The translations under genes were made by a program, and so were the position numbers. A model generated the notes under the pieces. That model was not told the origin of the DNA. It searched no databases and worked only from the letters and a program-made list of their open reading frames with translations. This document shows, in pieces, positions 45,182-54,596 of a stretch of 64,000 nt of DNA (the stretch's first letter is position 1; every line of letters starts with the position of its first letter). Source of the DNA: Lachnospiraceae bacterium (GTDB lineage: Bacteria; Bacillota; Clostridia; Lachnospirales; Lachnospiraceae); contig JAGAPK010000060.1 in the NCBI GenBank assembly GCA_017623295.1, positions 17,275 to 81,274 on the forward strand, written 5' to 3'.

Positions 45182-46727
45182 GGGGGTAAAAATAACTATT
45201 GTTATAGAAACTGAAAATGGAATAGAACAAAAAAGAGAAGTGACACATGAATCTGATGCGACACTCATGTCAACTTTGCAGAAAACGAATTTGATTTCGG
45301 AAAGTTTTTGTGGTGGAATCGGTAAATGTGGTAGATGTCGGGTACAGTTTCTGAAAGGAGCACCGCTTCCGACAGCCATAGAAAGAAGTACGTTTTCACC
45401 GGAAGAATTAAGAGCAGGATATCGCCTTGCGTGTATGGTGAAGCCAAAGAACAGTTGTGTCATTCGCTTGGCGTTCATAAAGTCCGATAAAATAGACATT
45501 ATTACGGATGTGATGAAAATGTCGGGAAATAATGACTTGTCCGGTCAACAAAAAACGTCATTTTCTGACAGCAAATCAACAGAAAAAAAGAAACGTTATA
45601 TCGTTGCTGTTGATTTGGGAACGACCACGATTGCAATGCAGTTACAGGAACTATATTCCGGTAAAATAATTTCTACATATTGTGAGGTTAATCCACAGAG
45701 GAAATTTGGTGCAGATGTACTTTCCAGAATTCAGGCAGCCGGAAAGGGACATGCTGAGGAAATGAAAGAGAGCGTATGGCAGGTGCTTCGAAATGGTATT
45801 AAGAAATTTGATGCGCCGATTGATTGCATCTGTATTGCCGGTAACACGACGATGGAGCATCTGCTTATGGGACTTCCGGTAGAGTCGCTTGGCAGAAGTC
45901 CTTTTACTCCGGTAGAAATTGGATTGCAGCAGACCGAGTTTCAAGGGATTCCTGTTTACGTGACACCGGGGATTAGCACGTTTGTAGGCGGTGATATCGT
46001 AGCCGGATTATATTATTGTGGGTTACTGGAGCTTTCGAGTCAAACACCTGCTAAAGTGGACAAACCACACGAAGCAGACCAACCGCACGAAGCAGACCAA
46101 CCGCACGAAACCGTTTTGTTTCTGGATTTGGGAACTAATGGAGAAATGGCATTGACTGATGGAAAGCAGATGCTTGTGACAGCAACGGCTGCGGGACCGG
46201 CATTTGAAGGCGGCGCGGGAGCAGCAGTACCTGGCAGCGATATGGTTGCTTTGATTGCTTCTTTATTAAAGAAAGGAATCATGGATGAAACCGGACTTTT
46301 GCAAGAACCATATTTTTCAGAAGGAATTACAGTAGCCCCTCGGATTCATCTAACCCAGAAGGATATCCGGGATATTCAGATGGCGAAGGCAGCAGTATGT
46401 GCCGGGGTGGAAATTCTTTGGGAGAGGCTGGGAAAACCTTCTATTAAGGAAATATATCTGGCAGGCGGTTTTGGATATTATCTGGATGTAGATGCGGCAC
46501 TTGCTATTGGCTTGCTGCCGAAACAGATTTTGAGTGGACAGAATAAAACAGATGCTAAGATAAAATCTGTCGGAAACACTTCTTTGGCCGGTGCTTTTCA
46601 GATAGGAAGAGATTTGTGTACAGGTAAGTTTCATCTGCCGGAATCATTCGCAATAGAAAGCATCAATCTGGCAAGACAGGAGAAATTTCAGGAAATCTAT
46701 CTGAAAAACCTTAATTTCAAATTGTAA
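45174..46727 (+). CDS. Ferredoxin-ASKHA protein, RACo-like corrinoid activator
   Basis: 517-aa protein, from TTG 45174, with an N-terminal plant-type 2Fe-2S ferredoxin domain (C46, C52, C55 and C87) and a C-terminal ASKHA ATPase (DUF4445) domain, AVDLGTTTIAMQ, AGNTTMEHLL and AGGFGYYLDVDAA. This architecture is that of reductive activators of corrinoid proteins (RACo, RamA-like), which use ATP to reduce Co(II). TTG start is supported by AAGGAG ten bases upstream; ATG 45153 is an alternative seven codons further up. Near residues 298-313 sits an 18-base tandem repeat giving HEADQP units. No corrinoid or methyltransferase gene is in the window. Confidence 0.88.
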   Translation: MSEGVKITIVIETENGIEQKREVTHESDATLMSTLQKTNLISESFCGGIGKCGRCRVQFLKGAPLPTAIERSTFSPEELRAGYRLACMVKPKNSCVIRLAFIKSDKIDIITDVMKMSGNNDLSGQQKTSFSDSKSTEKKKRYIVAVDLGTTTIAMQLQELYSGKIISTYCEVNPQRKFGADVLSRIQAAGKGHAEEMKESVWQVLRNGIKKFDAPIDCICIAGNTTMEHLLMGLPVESLGRSPFTPVEIGLQQTEFQGIPVYVTPGISTFVGGDIVAGLYYCGLLELSSQTPAKVDKPHEADQPHEADQPHETVLFLDLGTNGEMALTDGKQMLVTATAAGPAFEGGAGAAVPGSDMVALIASLLKKGIMDETGLLQEPYFSEGITVAPRIHLTQKDIRDIQMAKAAVCAGVEILWERLGKPSIKEIYLAGGFGYYLDVDAALAIGLLPKQILSGQNKTDAKIKSVGNTSLAGAFQIGRDLCTGKFHLPESFAIESINLARQEKFQEIYLKNLNFKL

Positions 46728-46781
46728 AAGAATAAGGTTACGTTAAGGTTTCTAATGTTTTGCTTTAAGAAAAGGGTGTTA

Positions 46782-46844
46782 ATCTGTTTGTAACAAGAAA
46801 ACAACAGCAACGCAAAAGCGGTGCTTCAAAAAAAGCAAACAGAT
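46782..46844 (+). promoter_or_regulatory. Structured leader before the DUF975 gene
   Basis: ATCTGTTTG at 46782-46790 is perfectly complementary to CAAACAGAT at 46836-46844. The closing stem ends just before the AAGGAG Shine-Dalgarno. Inside, 46806-46825 can form AGCA-a-CGC/GCG-g-TGCT around AAAA. Upstream, TTAAGG (46743-46748) and TTTAAG (46764-46769) resemble an OmpR-type direct repeat; a target for the two-component regulator downstream is possible. Inferred from pairing only. Confidence 0.45.
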
Positions 46845-46860
46845 AAGGAGAGAAAAAATT

Positions 46861-47685
46861 ATGTGGACGAGAAAAGAATTAAAGGAAAAAGCCAAAGCGG
46901 CATTGAAAAGAAATTATTGGAAGGCGGTACTTGTAGCATTAGTTGTTCTTTTGATTGGAGGCGGAGCATCTTCGAGCAGCAGCAGTTACACTGCAGTGGA
47001 AACCAGTTCTGAAACAGCGGCTGATGCGCAGGAAGAGGTTGTAACTGATATTGTAGCAGAAAGCGGAAGCGTAGAACAGGCACTTGAAAATCATCTGGAA
47101 GAGATTGATAAACTGGATGAATCTGATACACTTGCTGTACTTACAGCATATCTCATTGTATTTGCACTGATTTTTGTTGTTATTTTGGCATTTGCATTGA
47201 CAGTCAGCTTTCTGGTATATAATCCACTGTTGGTTGGTGCACAGAAATTTATGTTGAAGAGTGTAGATGGTGAAGGCGAAATCAAAGACCTTGCATATAC
47301 ATTTGACCATAATTACAAAAATGGTGTGAAAACATTGTTCTTCCGTGATTTACACGTATTTTTATGGGCACTGTTATTTGTTATTCCGGGTGTTTACAAA
47401 AAATACCAGTATTATATGGTAGAATATATTTTAGCAGAAAATCCGGATATGCCTTATAAAGAGGTATTAGCACGCAGTAAAGAGATGATGGATGGACAGA
47501 AATGGAAAGCTTTTGTACTTGACCTTTCCTTCATTCTTTGGGAAATACTTGGAATTTTTACTTGTGGAATTTTGGATATTTTCTTTACAAGACCGTATAT
47601 GTATCTGACCCGTGCAGCACTTTATCGTGAATTAAACGGCGATACACAGGATACTGTAGAAGCAATCGAAATGCAGGAGATTTAA
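46861..47685 (+). CDS. DUF975 integral membrane protein
   Basis: Membrane protein of 274 aa. The N-terminal signature MWTRKELKEKAKAALKRNYW is the DUF975 opening. About six hydrophobic segments follow (first at 22-36). Between residues 37 and 95 a Ser/Glu-rich insert sits outside the membrane. Segments YNPLLVGAQKFML, FVIPGVYKKYQYYMVEYILAENPDMPYKEVLARSKEMM and TRPYMYLTRAALYRE match the family's C-terminal half. Function is unknown. It begins four bases before a response regulator gene and is thus the first gene of an envelope-signalling operon. Confidence 0.9.
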   Translation: MWTRKELKEKAKAALKRNYWKAVLVALVVLLIGGGASSSSSSYTAVETSSETAADAQEEVVTDIVAESGSVEQALENHLEEIDKLDESDTLAVLTAYLIVFALIFVVILAFALTVSFLVYNPLLVGAQKFMLKSVDGEGEIKDLAYTFDHNYKNGVKTLFFRDLHVFLWALLFVIPGVYKKYQYYMVEYILAENPDMPYKEVLARSKEMMDGQKWKAFVLDLSFILWEILGIFTCGILDIFFTRPYMYLTRAALYRELNGDTQDTVEAIEMQEI

Positions 47686-47688
47686 GAT

Positions 47689-48375
47689 ATGGGCTATAAG
47701 ATTTTGATAGCAGATGATGAAGCAGAAATTCGGGATTTATTATATCTGTATCTGGAGAAAGACGGATATGATGTTCTGGAAGCAGAGGACGGTGCGCAGG
47801 CACTGTCCCTTCTGCAGTCCGAAGATGTTGATTTAGTAATTTTAGATATTATGATGCCGGGAATCGACGGATATCGTGTGCTTCGTAATATCAGAGAAAA
47901 TAATAATATTCCTGTCATTATGCTTTCGGCAAAAAGCAGTGATGCAGATAAAATTCTGGGGCTTGATTTAGGGGCGGACGATTATATTACCAAACCTTTC
48001 CAGCCCCTTGAGGCGGTTGCAAGGGTAAATTCCAATATCCGCAGATTTTACGCACTGGGAGCCAGAAAACAGAAACAGGTGGAAGAACTGGTAGTACAGG
48101 ATTTGAAGCTGGATTTACAGGCTTGTCAGTTGCAAAGAGGAAATGAAATGATTGAGCTTACTTCTGTTGAGTTCAAAATTATGAAGCTTTTTATGGAAAA
48201 TCCGGGCAAAGTGTTTACAAAACAACAGATTTTTGAGCAGGGATGGGGCGACGATTACATGGTATCTGATAACAATATTATGGTATGTATCAGTAAATTG
48301 CGTGCCAAACTGAGCAAAGAGGGTAATGACTATATTAAGACGATTCGCGGATTAGGCTATCGATTGGAGAAATAG
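47689..48375 (+). CDS. OmpR/VanR-type response regulator
   Basis: DNA-binding response regulator, 228 aa. Receiver domain with D10-D11, phosphoacceptor D53 (LDIMMPGIDG), and K in TKPF; then a winged-helix trans_reg_C domain with LTSVEFKIMKLFMENPGKVFTKQQIFEQGWG and the wing IRGLGYRLEK. The gene follows DUF975 after three bases and is three bases before its kinase. This VanRS-like pair with a PAP2 phosphatase and wall enzymes points to cell envelope stress or antibiotic sensing. Confidence 0.95.
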   Translation: MGYKILIADDEAEIRDLLYLYLEKDGYDVLEAEDGAQALSLLQSEDVDLVILDIMMPGIDGYRVLRNIRENNNIPVIMLSAKSSDADKILGLDLGADDYITKPFQPLEAVARVNSNIRRFYALGARKQKQVEELVVQDLKLDLQACQLQRGNEMIELTSVEFKIMKLFMENPGKVFTKQQIFEQGWGDDYMVSDNNIMVCISKLRAKLSKEGNDYIKTIRGLGYRLEK

Positions 48376-48378
48376 TAT

Positions 48379-49560
48379 ATGGAAAATAAGAATTCCGCAA
48401 CCGGAACACATTCTTTAAGATGGTTTATGATTCAGCGTTTCCTGCTGATTATGCTGTTCATTTTTATCAGTGAAGAATTAATCGGCGTTTTCTATCGTGG
48501 GTGGATGGCTTCTTTTCTGACTGACGTTATGCATGTCAATGAAGTTTCTTTTACTGCAAAAGAAGGAAGCATTTTGCTGATTATATTACAGCAGGTATTA
48601 TTGGCTGTGGTAGAGGTTCTGCCGGAACAGACCGCATCGTGGATAAAACATGCCATTGGCAGCAATATGGAAAGTGGTGTGCAGGTTGCAATCAATTCTT
48701 CGGTATTGGATAACATATCAAATAATAGGGTAAACGAAACATATCAGTTTGCAGTTATTATTATTTACCTTGGCATGCTGGTACTTACACTATTGCCGTA
48801 TGCCATTGCAGCGCTTTGGTATTATAAAATCATTTCCGGGAAGGTAAAGGAATTGATGGAGGAAGAGAAAAAGCGCAAGGAAGAATATGATAAGCAGCGT
48901 AATCTCCTTCTTTCCGATATTGCACATGATATTAAGACACCAATTACTACCGTGTGCGGTTATGCAAAGGCGCTTTCCGATGATATGGTTGAAGATGAGC
49001 AAAAGAGGGAAGAATACTTACAGGCAATTTATGCGAAATCCATGCGCATGAGCGATTTGATTACACTTTTGTTTGAGTATGTGAAATTGGACAGCACCGG
49101 ATTTGAACTTCATAAGGAAAAAGGTGATATTGGTGAACTGCTGCGTGAAAATGTGGCGCTTTTGTACTCCGATTTTGAAGAAAAAGGCATTGAACTTCTG
49201 ATAGATATACCGGAAAAAGAGTTTCCTTTTGAAATGGATAAAATTCAGATGGCGCGAGCAATCAGTAACATATTGACTAATATGGTCAGATATAATGAAA
49301 GAGGAAATACGGTATCCGTTCGTCTGAGTGAAACTTATCGCATTCGTATTGCGGATAATGGTGCGCCAATTTCGGATGAACTGGCAGAGCACATTTTTGA
49401 ACCTTTTTCCAGAGGGGATGTGGCAAGAAGTACGACGGGAGGAACCGGACTTGGTCTTAGTATTGCTTCCAAAGTTGTACAGATGCATGGCGGCGTATTG
49501 AAATTGGAGCGGAATTGCAAAAATGGTTTTGTGAAGGAATTTCAGATTGTTTTAAAATAG
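48379..49560 (+). CDS. Sensor histidine kinase, VanS-like
   Basis: 393-aa kinase with two membrane segments, near residues 18-38 and 116-146, separated by an extracellular loop of about 75 residues. HisKA has H183 in AHDIKTPIT; the HATPase domain has ILTNMVRYN, IADNGAP and GGTGLGLSIA. Partner of the preceding regulator. The extracellular loop has no recognisable ligand fold. The arrangement AHDIKTP with DNGAPI matches VanS-like kinases of Clostridia. Confidence 0.94.
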   Translation: MENKNSATGTHSLRWFMIQRFLLIMLFIFISEELIGVFYRGWMASFLTDVMHVNEVSFTAKEGSILLIILQQVLLAVVEVLPEQTASWIKHAIGSNMESGVQVAINSSVLDNISNNRVNETYQFAVIIIYLGMLVLTLLPYAIAALWYYKIISGKVKELMEEEKKRKEEYDKQRNLLLSDIAHDIKTPITTVCGYAKALSDDMVEDEQKREEYLQAIYAKSMRMSDLITLLFEYVKLDSTGFELHKEKGDIGELLRENVALLYSDFEEKGIELLIDIPEKEFPFEMDKIQMARAISNILTNMVRYNERGNTVSVRLSETYRIRIADNGAPISDELAEHIFEPFSRGDVARSTTGGTGLGLSIASKVVQMHGGVLKLERNCKNGFVKEFQIVLK

Positions 49561-49600
49561 TGTTGGAGTTAACATGTGACGAAGCAAAGGAGTGGAGAAA

Positions 49601-50149
49601 ATGTTGGAAAATCTTGCAAAACTGGATGCTGATATTGTGATGTTTTTTCAAGAATATGTAAGAAATCCGGTGCTGACAAAAGTGCTGACATTTTTTACGA
49701 CACTTGGTAATGTGGCTATGATCTGGATTGCCATATCGTTAGGATTATCCATATATCGAAGAACCAGACAGATTGGCTTGATGGGAATTTTTGCATTACT
49801 GGGCTCTTTGCTTGTAAATAATATTTTTTTGAAAAATATAGTCGATAGAGCGCGCCCGTACGAAGTAATTGAAGGTCTTAAACTGTTGATTCGGGAGCCG
49901 GTGGATTCTTCCTTTCCGTCAGGGCATACGGCAAGTTCTTTTGCGGTAGCCTGCATTTTATTTCGGAAATTGCCGCGTAAATGGGGGATACCGGCATTGG
50001 TTCTTGCTGGTATTATTGCTTTTTCCAGACTATATCTGGGTGCACATTTCTTGAGTGATATTTTATTCGGCATGTTAAGTGGTATTTTAATCAGTTATAT
50101 GGCACAGTGGCTTGTAGAAAAAGTGATATATAAAGAAAGTGATGTATAA
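49601..50149 (+). CDS. PAP2 family membrane phosphatase
   Basis: Integral membrane lipid phosphatase, 182 aa, five to six segments. All three PAP2 motifs are intact: K78-x6-R85-P86 (KNIVDRARP), P106-SGH (SSFPSGHTAS), and S142-RLYLGAH-x3-D153. Members of this family convert undecaprenyl diphosphate to the monophosphate carrier or act on phosphatidate. ATG 49601 is preferred because AAAGGAG lies eight bases before it; the frame is open to GTG 49592. Position after a VanRS-like pair suggests that wall-lipid recycling is regulated by it. The 3' end contains a short AAAGAAAGTGAT repeat. Confidence 0.92.
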   Translation: MLENLAKLDADIVMFFQEYVRNPVLTKVLTFFTTLGNVAMIWIAISLGLSIYRRTRQIGLMGIFALLGSLLVNNIFLKNIVDRARPYEVIEGLKLLIREPVDSSFPSGHTASSFAVACILFRKLPRKWGIPALVLAGIIAFSRLYLGAHFLSDILFGMLSGILISYMAQWLVEKVIYKESDV

Positions 50150-50246
50150 AGAAAGTGATATATACAAAAATGTGATGCACAAGAAAAGTGCTATTTAGGA
50201 AATTATCAAGCATATATATAATAGAAAAAAGTCAAGGAGCAGATTC

Positions 50247-50936
50247 ATGAGCAGGAAAAGAAAGGGCATTATTCTCTTTTTTGGAATAGGGTTGATGAGT
50301 CTGTTTTTCTTTTGTTTTTATGTTAAAATAGAAAAAAATGGAACAATCGAGGTAATGAAGCAAATGGATAAAATACAGGAAGGCACCAAAATTGCAATTA
50401 CGTTTGATGATGGGCCACATCCTTATTATACGGAACAGTTGTTGGATGGATTAAAGGAAAGAGATGTGAAAGCTACCTTTTTTGTGACGGGTGAGCATGC
50501 ACAGCTACATCCGGATATCATCGAAAGAATGAATGAGGAAGGTCATCTGATTGGAAATCATACTTACAGTCATTTGCAATTGAGCAAGAGCAATCGTCAG
50601 GAATATAAAGAGCAGTTGATAAAGACCAATGAGATTATCACTGAAATTACGGGAAAAGAAGTGCTTTTCGTTCGTCCACCCTATGGAACATGGGATAAAA
50701 CGCTGGAAAAAGATTTGAATATGTTTCCGGTGCTTTGGACAGTAGATCCACTCGACTGGTGTTCTGATAATGTGGCTTGTATTAAGAAAAAGATTATGTC
50801 GGAAGTTGGAGAGAACGACATCATTCTAATGCATGATTCTTATGCATCGACTGTTACAGCAGCATTACAGGTAATTGATGAATTGCAGGAACAGGGGTAT
50901 GAATTTGTAACGGTGGATGAGATTTTGTTTGATTGA
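50247..50936 (+). CDS. Polysaccharide deacetylase (NodB type), membrane-anchored
   Basis: Extracellular metal-dependent deacetylase of carbohydrate esterase family 4, 229 aa. A single N-terminal membrane anchor (about 7-26) is followed by the NodB domain: FDDGPHP (53-59) with the catalytic and metal Asp, H105 and H109 of the metal site, RPPYG (143-147) and LMHDS (194-198). Likely acts on peptidoglycan GlcNAc or on another wall polysaccharide. CAAGGAG precedes the ATG. Located in the envelope block but with its own spacing of about 100 bases after the PAP2 gene. Confidence 0.93.
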   Translation: MSRKRKGIILFFGIGLMSLFFFCFYVKIEKNGTIEVMKQMDKIQEGTKIAITFDDGPHPYYTEQLLDGLKERDVKATFFVTGEHAQLHPDIIERMNEEGHLIGNHTYSHLQLSKSNRQEYKEQLIKTNEIITEITGKEVLFVRPPYGTWDKTLEKDLNMFPVLWTVDPLDWCSDNVACIKKKIMSEVGENDIILMHDSYASTVTAALQVIDELQEQGYEFVTVDEILFD

Positions 50937-51055
50937 AATGTTTTAACACAAGATAATGTATTTGCGCTTAACAGCGTAAAATGATAAGATATAAAGAGTG
51001 TGCAATAGATAATGGGGTATCATTCTTATTATCAGGAAAAGGATATAGGCAAAAC

Positions 51056-52438
51056 ATGGATTTGTTTGAATATATGAGAAATACCAATCAGGAGAAGGAG
51101 TCACCACTTGCGGCAAGATTGCGACCAACTACACTTGACGAAGTGGTGGGACAGCAGCATATTATTGGTAAAGACAAGTTGCTGTATCGTGCCATCCAGG
51201 CGGACAAGCTCAGTTCCATTATTTTCTATGGACCGCCCGGAACCGGTAAAACCACACTTGCCAAAGTGATTGCCAATACGACAAGTGCGGAGTTTACACA
51301 GATTAATGCGACGGTAGCCGGTAAGAAGGATATGGAAGCGGTGGTGGAACAGGCGAAGAATCTTCGCGGCATGTATGGAAAGAAAACGATTCTTTTCATC
51401 GACGAAATTCATCGTTTTAACAAGGGGCAGCAGGATTACCTGTTACCGTTTGTGGAAGATGGAACCATTATTTTGATTGGTGCTACGACAGAGAATCCTT
51501 ATTTTGAAGTGAACGGTGCGTTGATTTCCCGTTCCATTGTTTTTGAACTAAAACCATTATCCCGTGAAGACATCAAGTCATTGATAACGCGAGCAGTATA
51601 TGATAAGGAAAAAGGTATGGGAGCCTATGATGCCGTGATTGAGGACGATGCACTTGAATTTCTGGCGGAGCTTTCCGGCGGAGATGCCAGACATGCCCTG
51701 AATGCAGTAGAACTTGGTGTCATGACAACCAAGAGAGGGGAAGATGGCAAAATCCATATTACTCTGTCGGTTGCGGAAGAGTGTATTCAGAAAAGGGTTA
51801 TCCGCTATGACAAGACCGGAGATAACCATTATGATACAATTTCTGCTTTTATCAAAAGTATGCGGGGCTCGGATCCGGATGCGGCAGTCTATTATCTGGG
51901 AAGAATGCTGTATGCCGGTGAAAGCGTGACTTTTATTGCCAGAAGAATTATGATTTGTGCGGCAGAAGATGTTGGAAATGCGGACCCGAATGCTTTGCAG
52001 GTGGCGGTGAGTGCATCGCTTGCGGTCGAAAGAGTAGGTATGCCGGAGGCACAGATTATTTTGTCACAGGCGGCAATTTATGTGGCTTGTGCACCGAAAA
52101 GCAATGCCTGCTGTAATGCAATTTTTCAGGCAATGAGCGCAGTTGAGGAGAAGGGAAACTTACCGATTCCAACACATTTACAGGATGCACATTATAAAGG
52201 AGCTGCCAAATTGGGACACGGAACAGGTTATAAATATGCGCATGATTATCCGAATCATTATGTGCAACAGCAATATTTACCGTATGAACTGAACGGAACA
52301 GAATTTTATCAGCCGACAGGCAACGGTTATGAAATAAAAATCAAAGAACACATGAAACGAATAAAGGAAGAAGCTGCCCATGAATCAGAAAGAACCAATG
52401 GACAACCAGAAGAAGAAATTACGAAAAAGAACCATTGA
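51056..52438 (+). CDS. rarA: Replication-associated recombination protein RarA
   Basis: AAA+ ATPase of the RarA/MgsA/WRNIP1 family that acts at stalled replication forks with single-strand binding protein. 460 aa. Starts MDLFEYMRNT; Walker A GPPGTGKT is at 59-66, Walker B LFIDEIH at 113-119, the GATTENPYFEVN sensor and SGGDARHALNAVE follow, and the C-terminal MgsA domain ends in HDYPNHYVQQQYLP. ATG 51056 is chosen over the longer frame from 50981 because homologues begin this way. The last 59 bases overlap the next gene in another frame. Confidence 0.95.
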   Translation: MDLFEYMRNTNQEKESPLAARLRPTTLDEVVGQQHIIGKDKLLYRAIQADKLSSIIFYGPPGTGKTTLAKVIANTTSAEFTQINATVAGKKDMEAVVEQAKNLRGMYGKKTILFIDEIHRFNKGQQDYLLPFVEDGTIILIGATTENPYFEVNGALISRSIVFELKPLSREDIKSLITRAVYDKEKGMGAYDAVIEDDALEFLAELSGGDARHALNAVELGVMTTKRGEDGKIHITLSVAEECIQKRVIRYDKTGDNHYDTISAFIKSMRGSDPDAAVYYLGRMLYAGESVTFIARRIMICAAEDVGNADPNALQVAVSASLAVERVGMPEAQIILSQAAIYVACAPKSNACCNAIFQAMSAVEEKGNLPIPTHLQDAHYKGAAKLGHGTGYKYAHDYPNHYVQQQYLPYELNGTEFYQPTGNGYEIKIKEHMKRIKEEAAHESERTNGQPEEEITKKNH

Positions 52439-54536
52439 TAAAGAGAAGGTTGCAGAGAATAAGAAAAAAATAAAAGAAAAAAAGCGCAGAGAAAAAGAGA
52501 AAAAAGCGCAGTTTAAGAAGCACATGAAAGAACAGCGGGCCAAAATGCGCCTGGAGGCACAGCAGGGAACTGTGCTAGAGGACGAAATTAAAGTAGAAGA
52601 GTCCGTTGTGGTAAATGAATCCGGTGCTGTTGAGCGTACCATTAAGGTAGAGGAAACTTACACGATTGAGGAAACACCGGAAGCAGAGAAGAAGGAAAAT
52701 AAGAAGAAGCTTCGTAAACGTATCGCTATTATTTCGGCAGCTGTGCTTGTCGTGGCAGTCAGTTCTTTTTGTCTGATTCGTTATCAGATGATAAAAACGG
52801 CCAATGAAAATGCGGCTATCGAAGCTATGGTACATATGGAAGCGGTAGAACTTGCAGAATATAGTCAGACACAGCATAAAAAGGATAAAGTGCGTAAGGA
52901 AGCCGGCAAAGATGCAACAAGAGCGTTGGTAGAAGCTGCACGCTATATGATAAACGGTTTTGAAAACCGTCCGCCGGAAATTGAACTGACAGAGAGCAAC
53001 ACGGCTGATTTTGCTACGATTGAAAGCTGTGAGATTAACAGTGAAACCGGCAAAATCGATATTACCATGTCGGCACCGGGACTGGCAGTCAGTGATGATG
53101 GTTATTATTATCTGTTTGAACAGGAAACCTATGAAACGGAACTTACCGGCGAGGATTATATCATTGAAGACCAGAAGGATGTTGATTTGACATTTTCTGT
53201 TAATTTGAACTATAACACCGCCAGTTCAAGACTTTTCTCCAAGTTCGTCATTGCTGTGTTAAAGGATGGCGAATATGTGGCGATTAGTGAGCCGAAATAC
53301 ATTACCAATCCGGAAGCGATTGCGAAGTATCATCCGACTTTCTCTAATACAAAATCCAAGAAAGGATTGTTGGTAGACCCGGAAAGAATCGCGGGTGGAG
53401 AATTGGAGGATTTGGGCGTAAAACATGCGGCATACAATATTCCACTTAGCCGTATTATCGGTAATACAAGCAATGCTTATTATCCGACTGTTTACTATAC
53501 TTATAATGGAAAAACCTATGCGTTTAACGGTCAGATTGTGGCAGAGTATGATTATATTTTCTCGGCATTGACCCAAAAAGGAATTACAACGACTGCTATT
53601 ATTCTGAATGATATGTCACCACAAACAATGACATTGATTCATCCGAAGTCACGCTCTGGTGGTTCTGCGCCATATTATGCTTTTAACGCAGCAGATTCAG
53701 ATGGTACAGAATACATTGCAGCAGTAGCATCTTTCCTGGCAAGCCGTTATTCCGGCAGTGGACATGGTACTGTTATGAACTGGGTTATCGGAAATGAGAT
53801 TAATGCCAGAAAAGAGTGGAATTATATTGAATACATGGACACGGCAAATTATGTAGATGAATATGCGAAGGCATTTCGTGTTTTCTACAATGCCATTTTG
53901 AGTATCAATGGAAATGCAAGAGTCTATATCTCTTTGGATCAGCAGTGGGCAAAGAGTTTGTATTCGAATGGTGGTTATGGTTCCAAAGAAATTATGGATG
54001 AATTTAACCGTAACATTAAAAATGGTGGAAATATTGACTGGGCAGTAGCGCAGCATCCATATAATTATCCGCTTACCAGTGCGAAAGCATGGAGTACATC
54101 CGGCAAAGCAGGTTCTTATATTGTAAATTCGGAAACAACCCCGGTTCTTTCCATTCGAAATATTAACGTGCTTACCGATTATTTACAGAAAGAGGACTTT
54201 TTGACCGATTCCGGTGAAGTCAGACATGTTATTTTGAGTGAAATGGGATATACGTCATCAGCGGGACAGGATTTGCAGGCAGCATCTTTTATCTATGCTT
54301 ATAAAGTAATTGAAGCAAACCAGTATATTGATAGTATGCTGTTGTCCAGACAGACAGATGCTTCCGCAGAAATATCACAAGGTCTTGCCCTTGGTATCAA
54401 TACACTGGGCGGCGGCCGTAAGAGTATTTACAACGCCTATAAGTATATTGATACAGAACAGTCGGCAAAATATACAGATTTTGCACTGGATGTCATTGGT
54501 GTTTCCAGTTGGAGTGAAATCATTCGACAATATTAG
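52380..54536 (+). CDS. Membrane-anchored DUF5722 glycosidase-like protein
   Basis: 718 aa. A very Lys/Arg/Glu-rich cytoplasmic tail (1-112, likely coiled coil) precedes one membrane segment (about 115-133), so the large C-terminal part is outside the cell. Region 150-320 is a beta-rich domain; the final part is a TIM-barrel-like DUF5722 domain. Two Glu sit where clan GH-A glycosidases keep theirs: E473 in NWVIGNEIN (acid/base) and E621 in ILSEMGYTS (nucleophile). Substrate unknown. The start lies inside rarA, 59 bases before its end, in another frame. Adjacent polysaccharide deacetylase suggests wall polysaccharide processing. Confidence 0.85.
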   Translation: MNQKEPMDNQKKKLRKRTIDKEKVAENKKKIKEKKRREKEKKAQFKKHMKEQRAKMRLEAQQGTVLEDEIKVEESVVVNESGAVERTIKVEETYTIEETPEAEKKENKKKLRKRIAIISAAVLVVAVSSFCLIRYQMIKTANENAAIEAMVHMEAVELAEYSQTQHKKDKVRKEAGKDATRALVEAARYMINGFENRPPEIELTESNTADFATIESCEINSETGKIDITMSAPGLAVSDDGYYYLFEQETYETELTGEDYIIEDQKDVDLTFSVNLNYNTASSRLFSKFVIAVLKDGEYVAISEPKYITNPEAIAKYHPTFSNTKSKKGLLVDPERIAGGELEDLGVKHAAYNIPLSRIIGNTSNAYYPTVYYTYNGKTYAFNGQIVAEYDYIFSALTQKGITTTAIILNDMSPQTMTLIHPKSRSGGSAPYYAFNAADSDGTEYIAAVASFLASRYSGSGHGTVMNWVIGNEINARKEWNYIEYMDTANYVDEYAKAFRVFYNAILSINGNARVYISLDQQWAKSLYSNGGYGSKEIMDEFNRNIKNGGNIDWAVAQHPYNYPLTSAKAWSTSGKAGSYIVNSETTPVLSIRNINVLTDYLQKEDFLTDSGEVRHVILSEMGYTSSAGQDLQAASFIYAYKVIEANQYIDSMLLSRQTDASAEISQGLALGINTLGGGRKSIYNAYKYIDTEQSAKYTDFALDVIGVSSWSEIIRQY

Positions 54537-54596
54537 GAATGATATTATTGTAAACGATATTATTGCAAATGATGTGATTGTAAAAGAACACGGATA

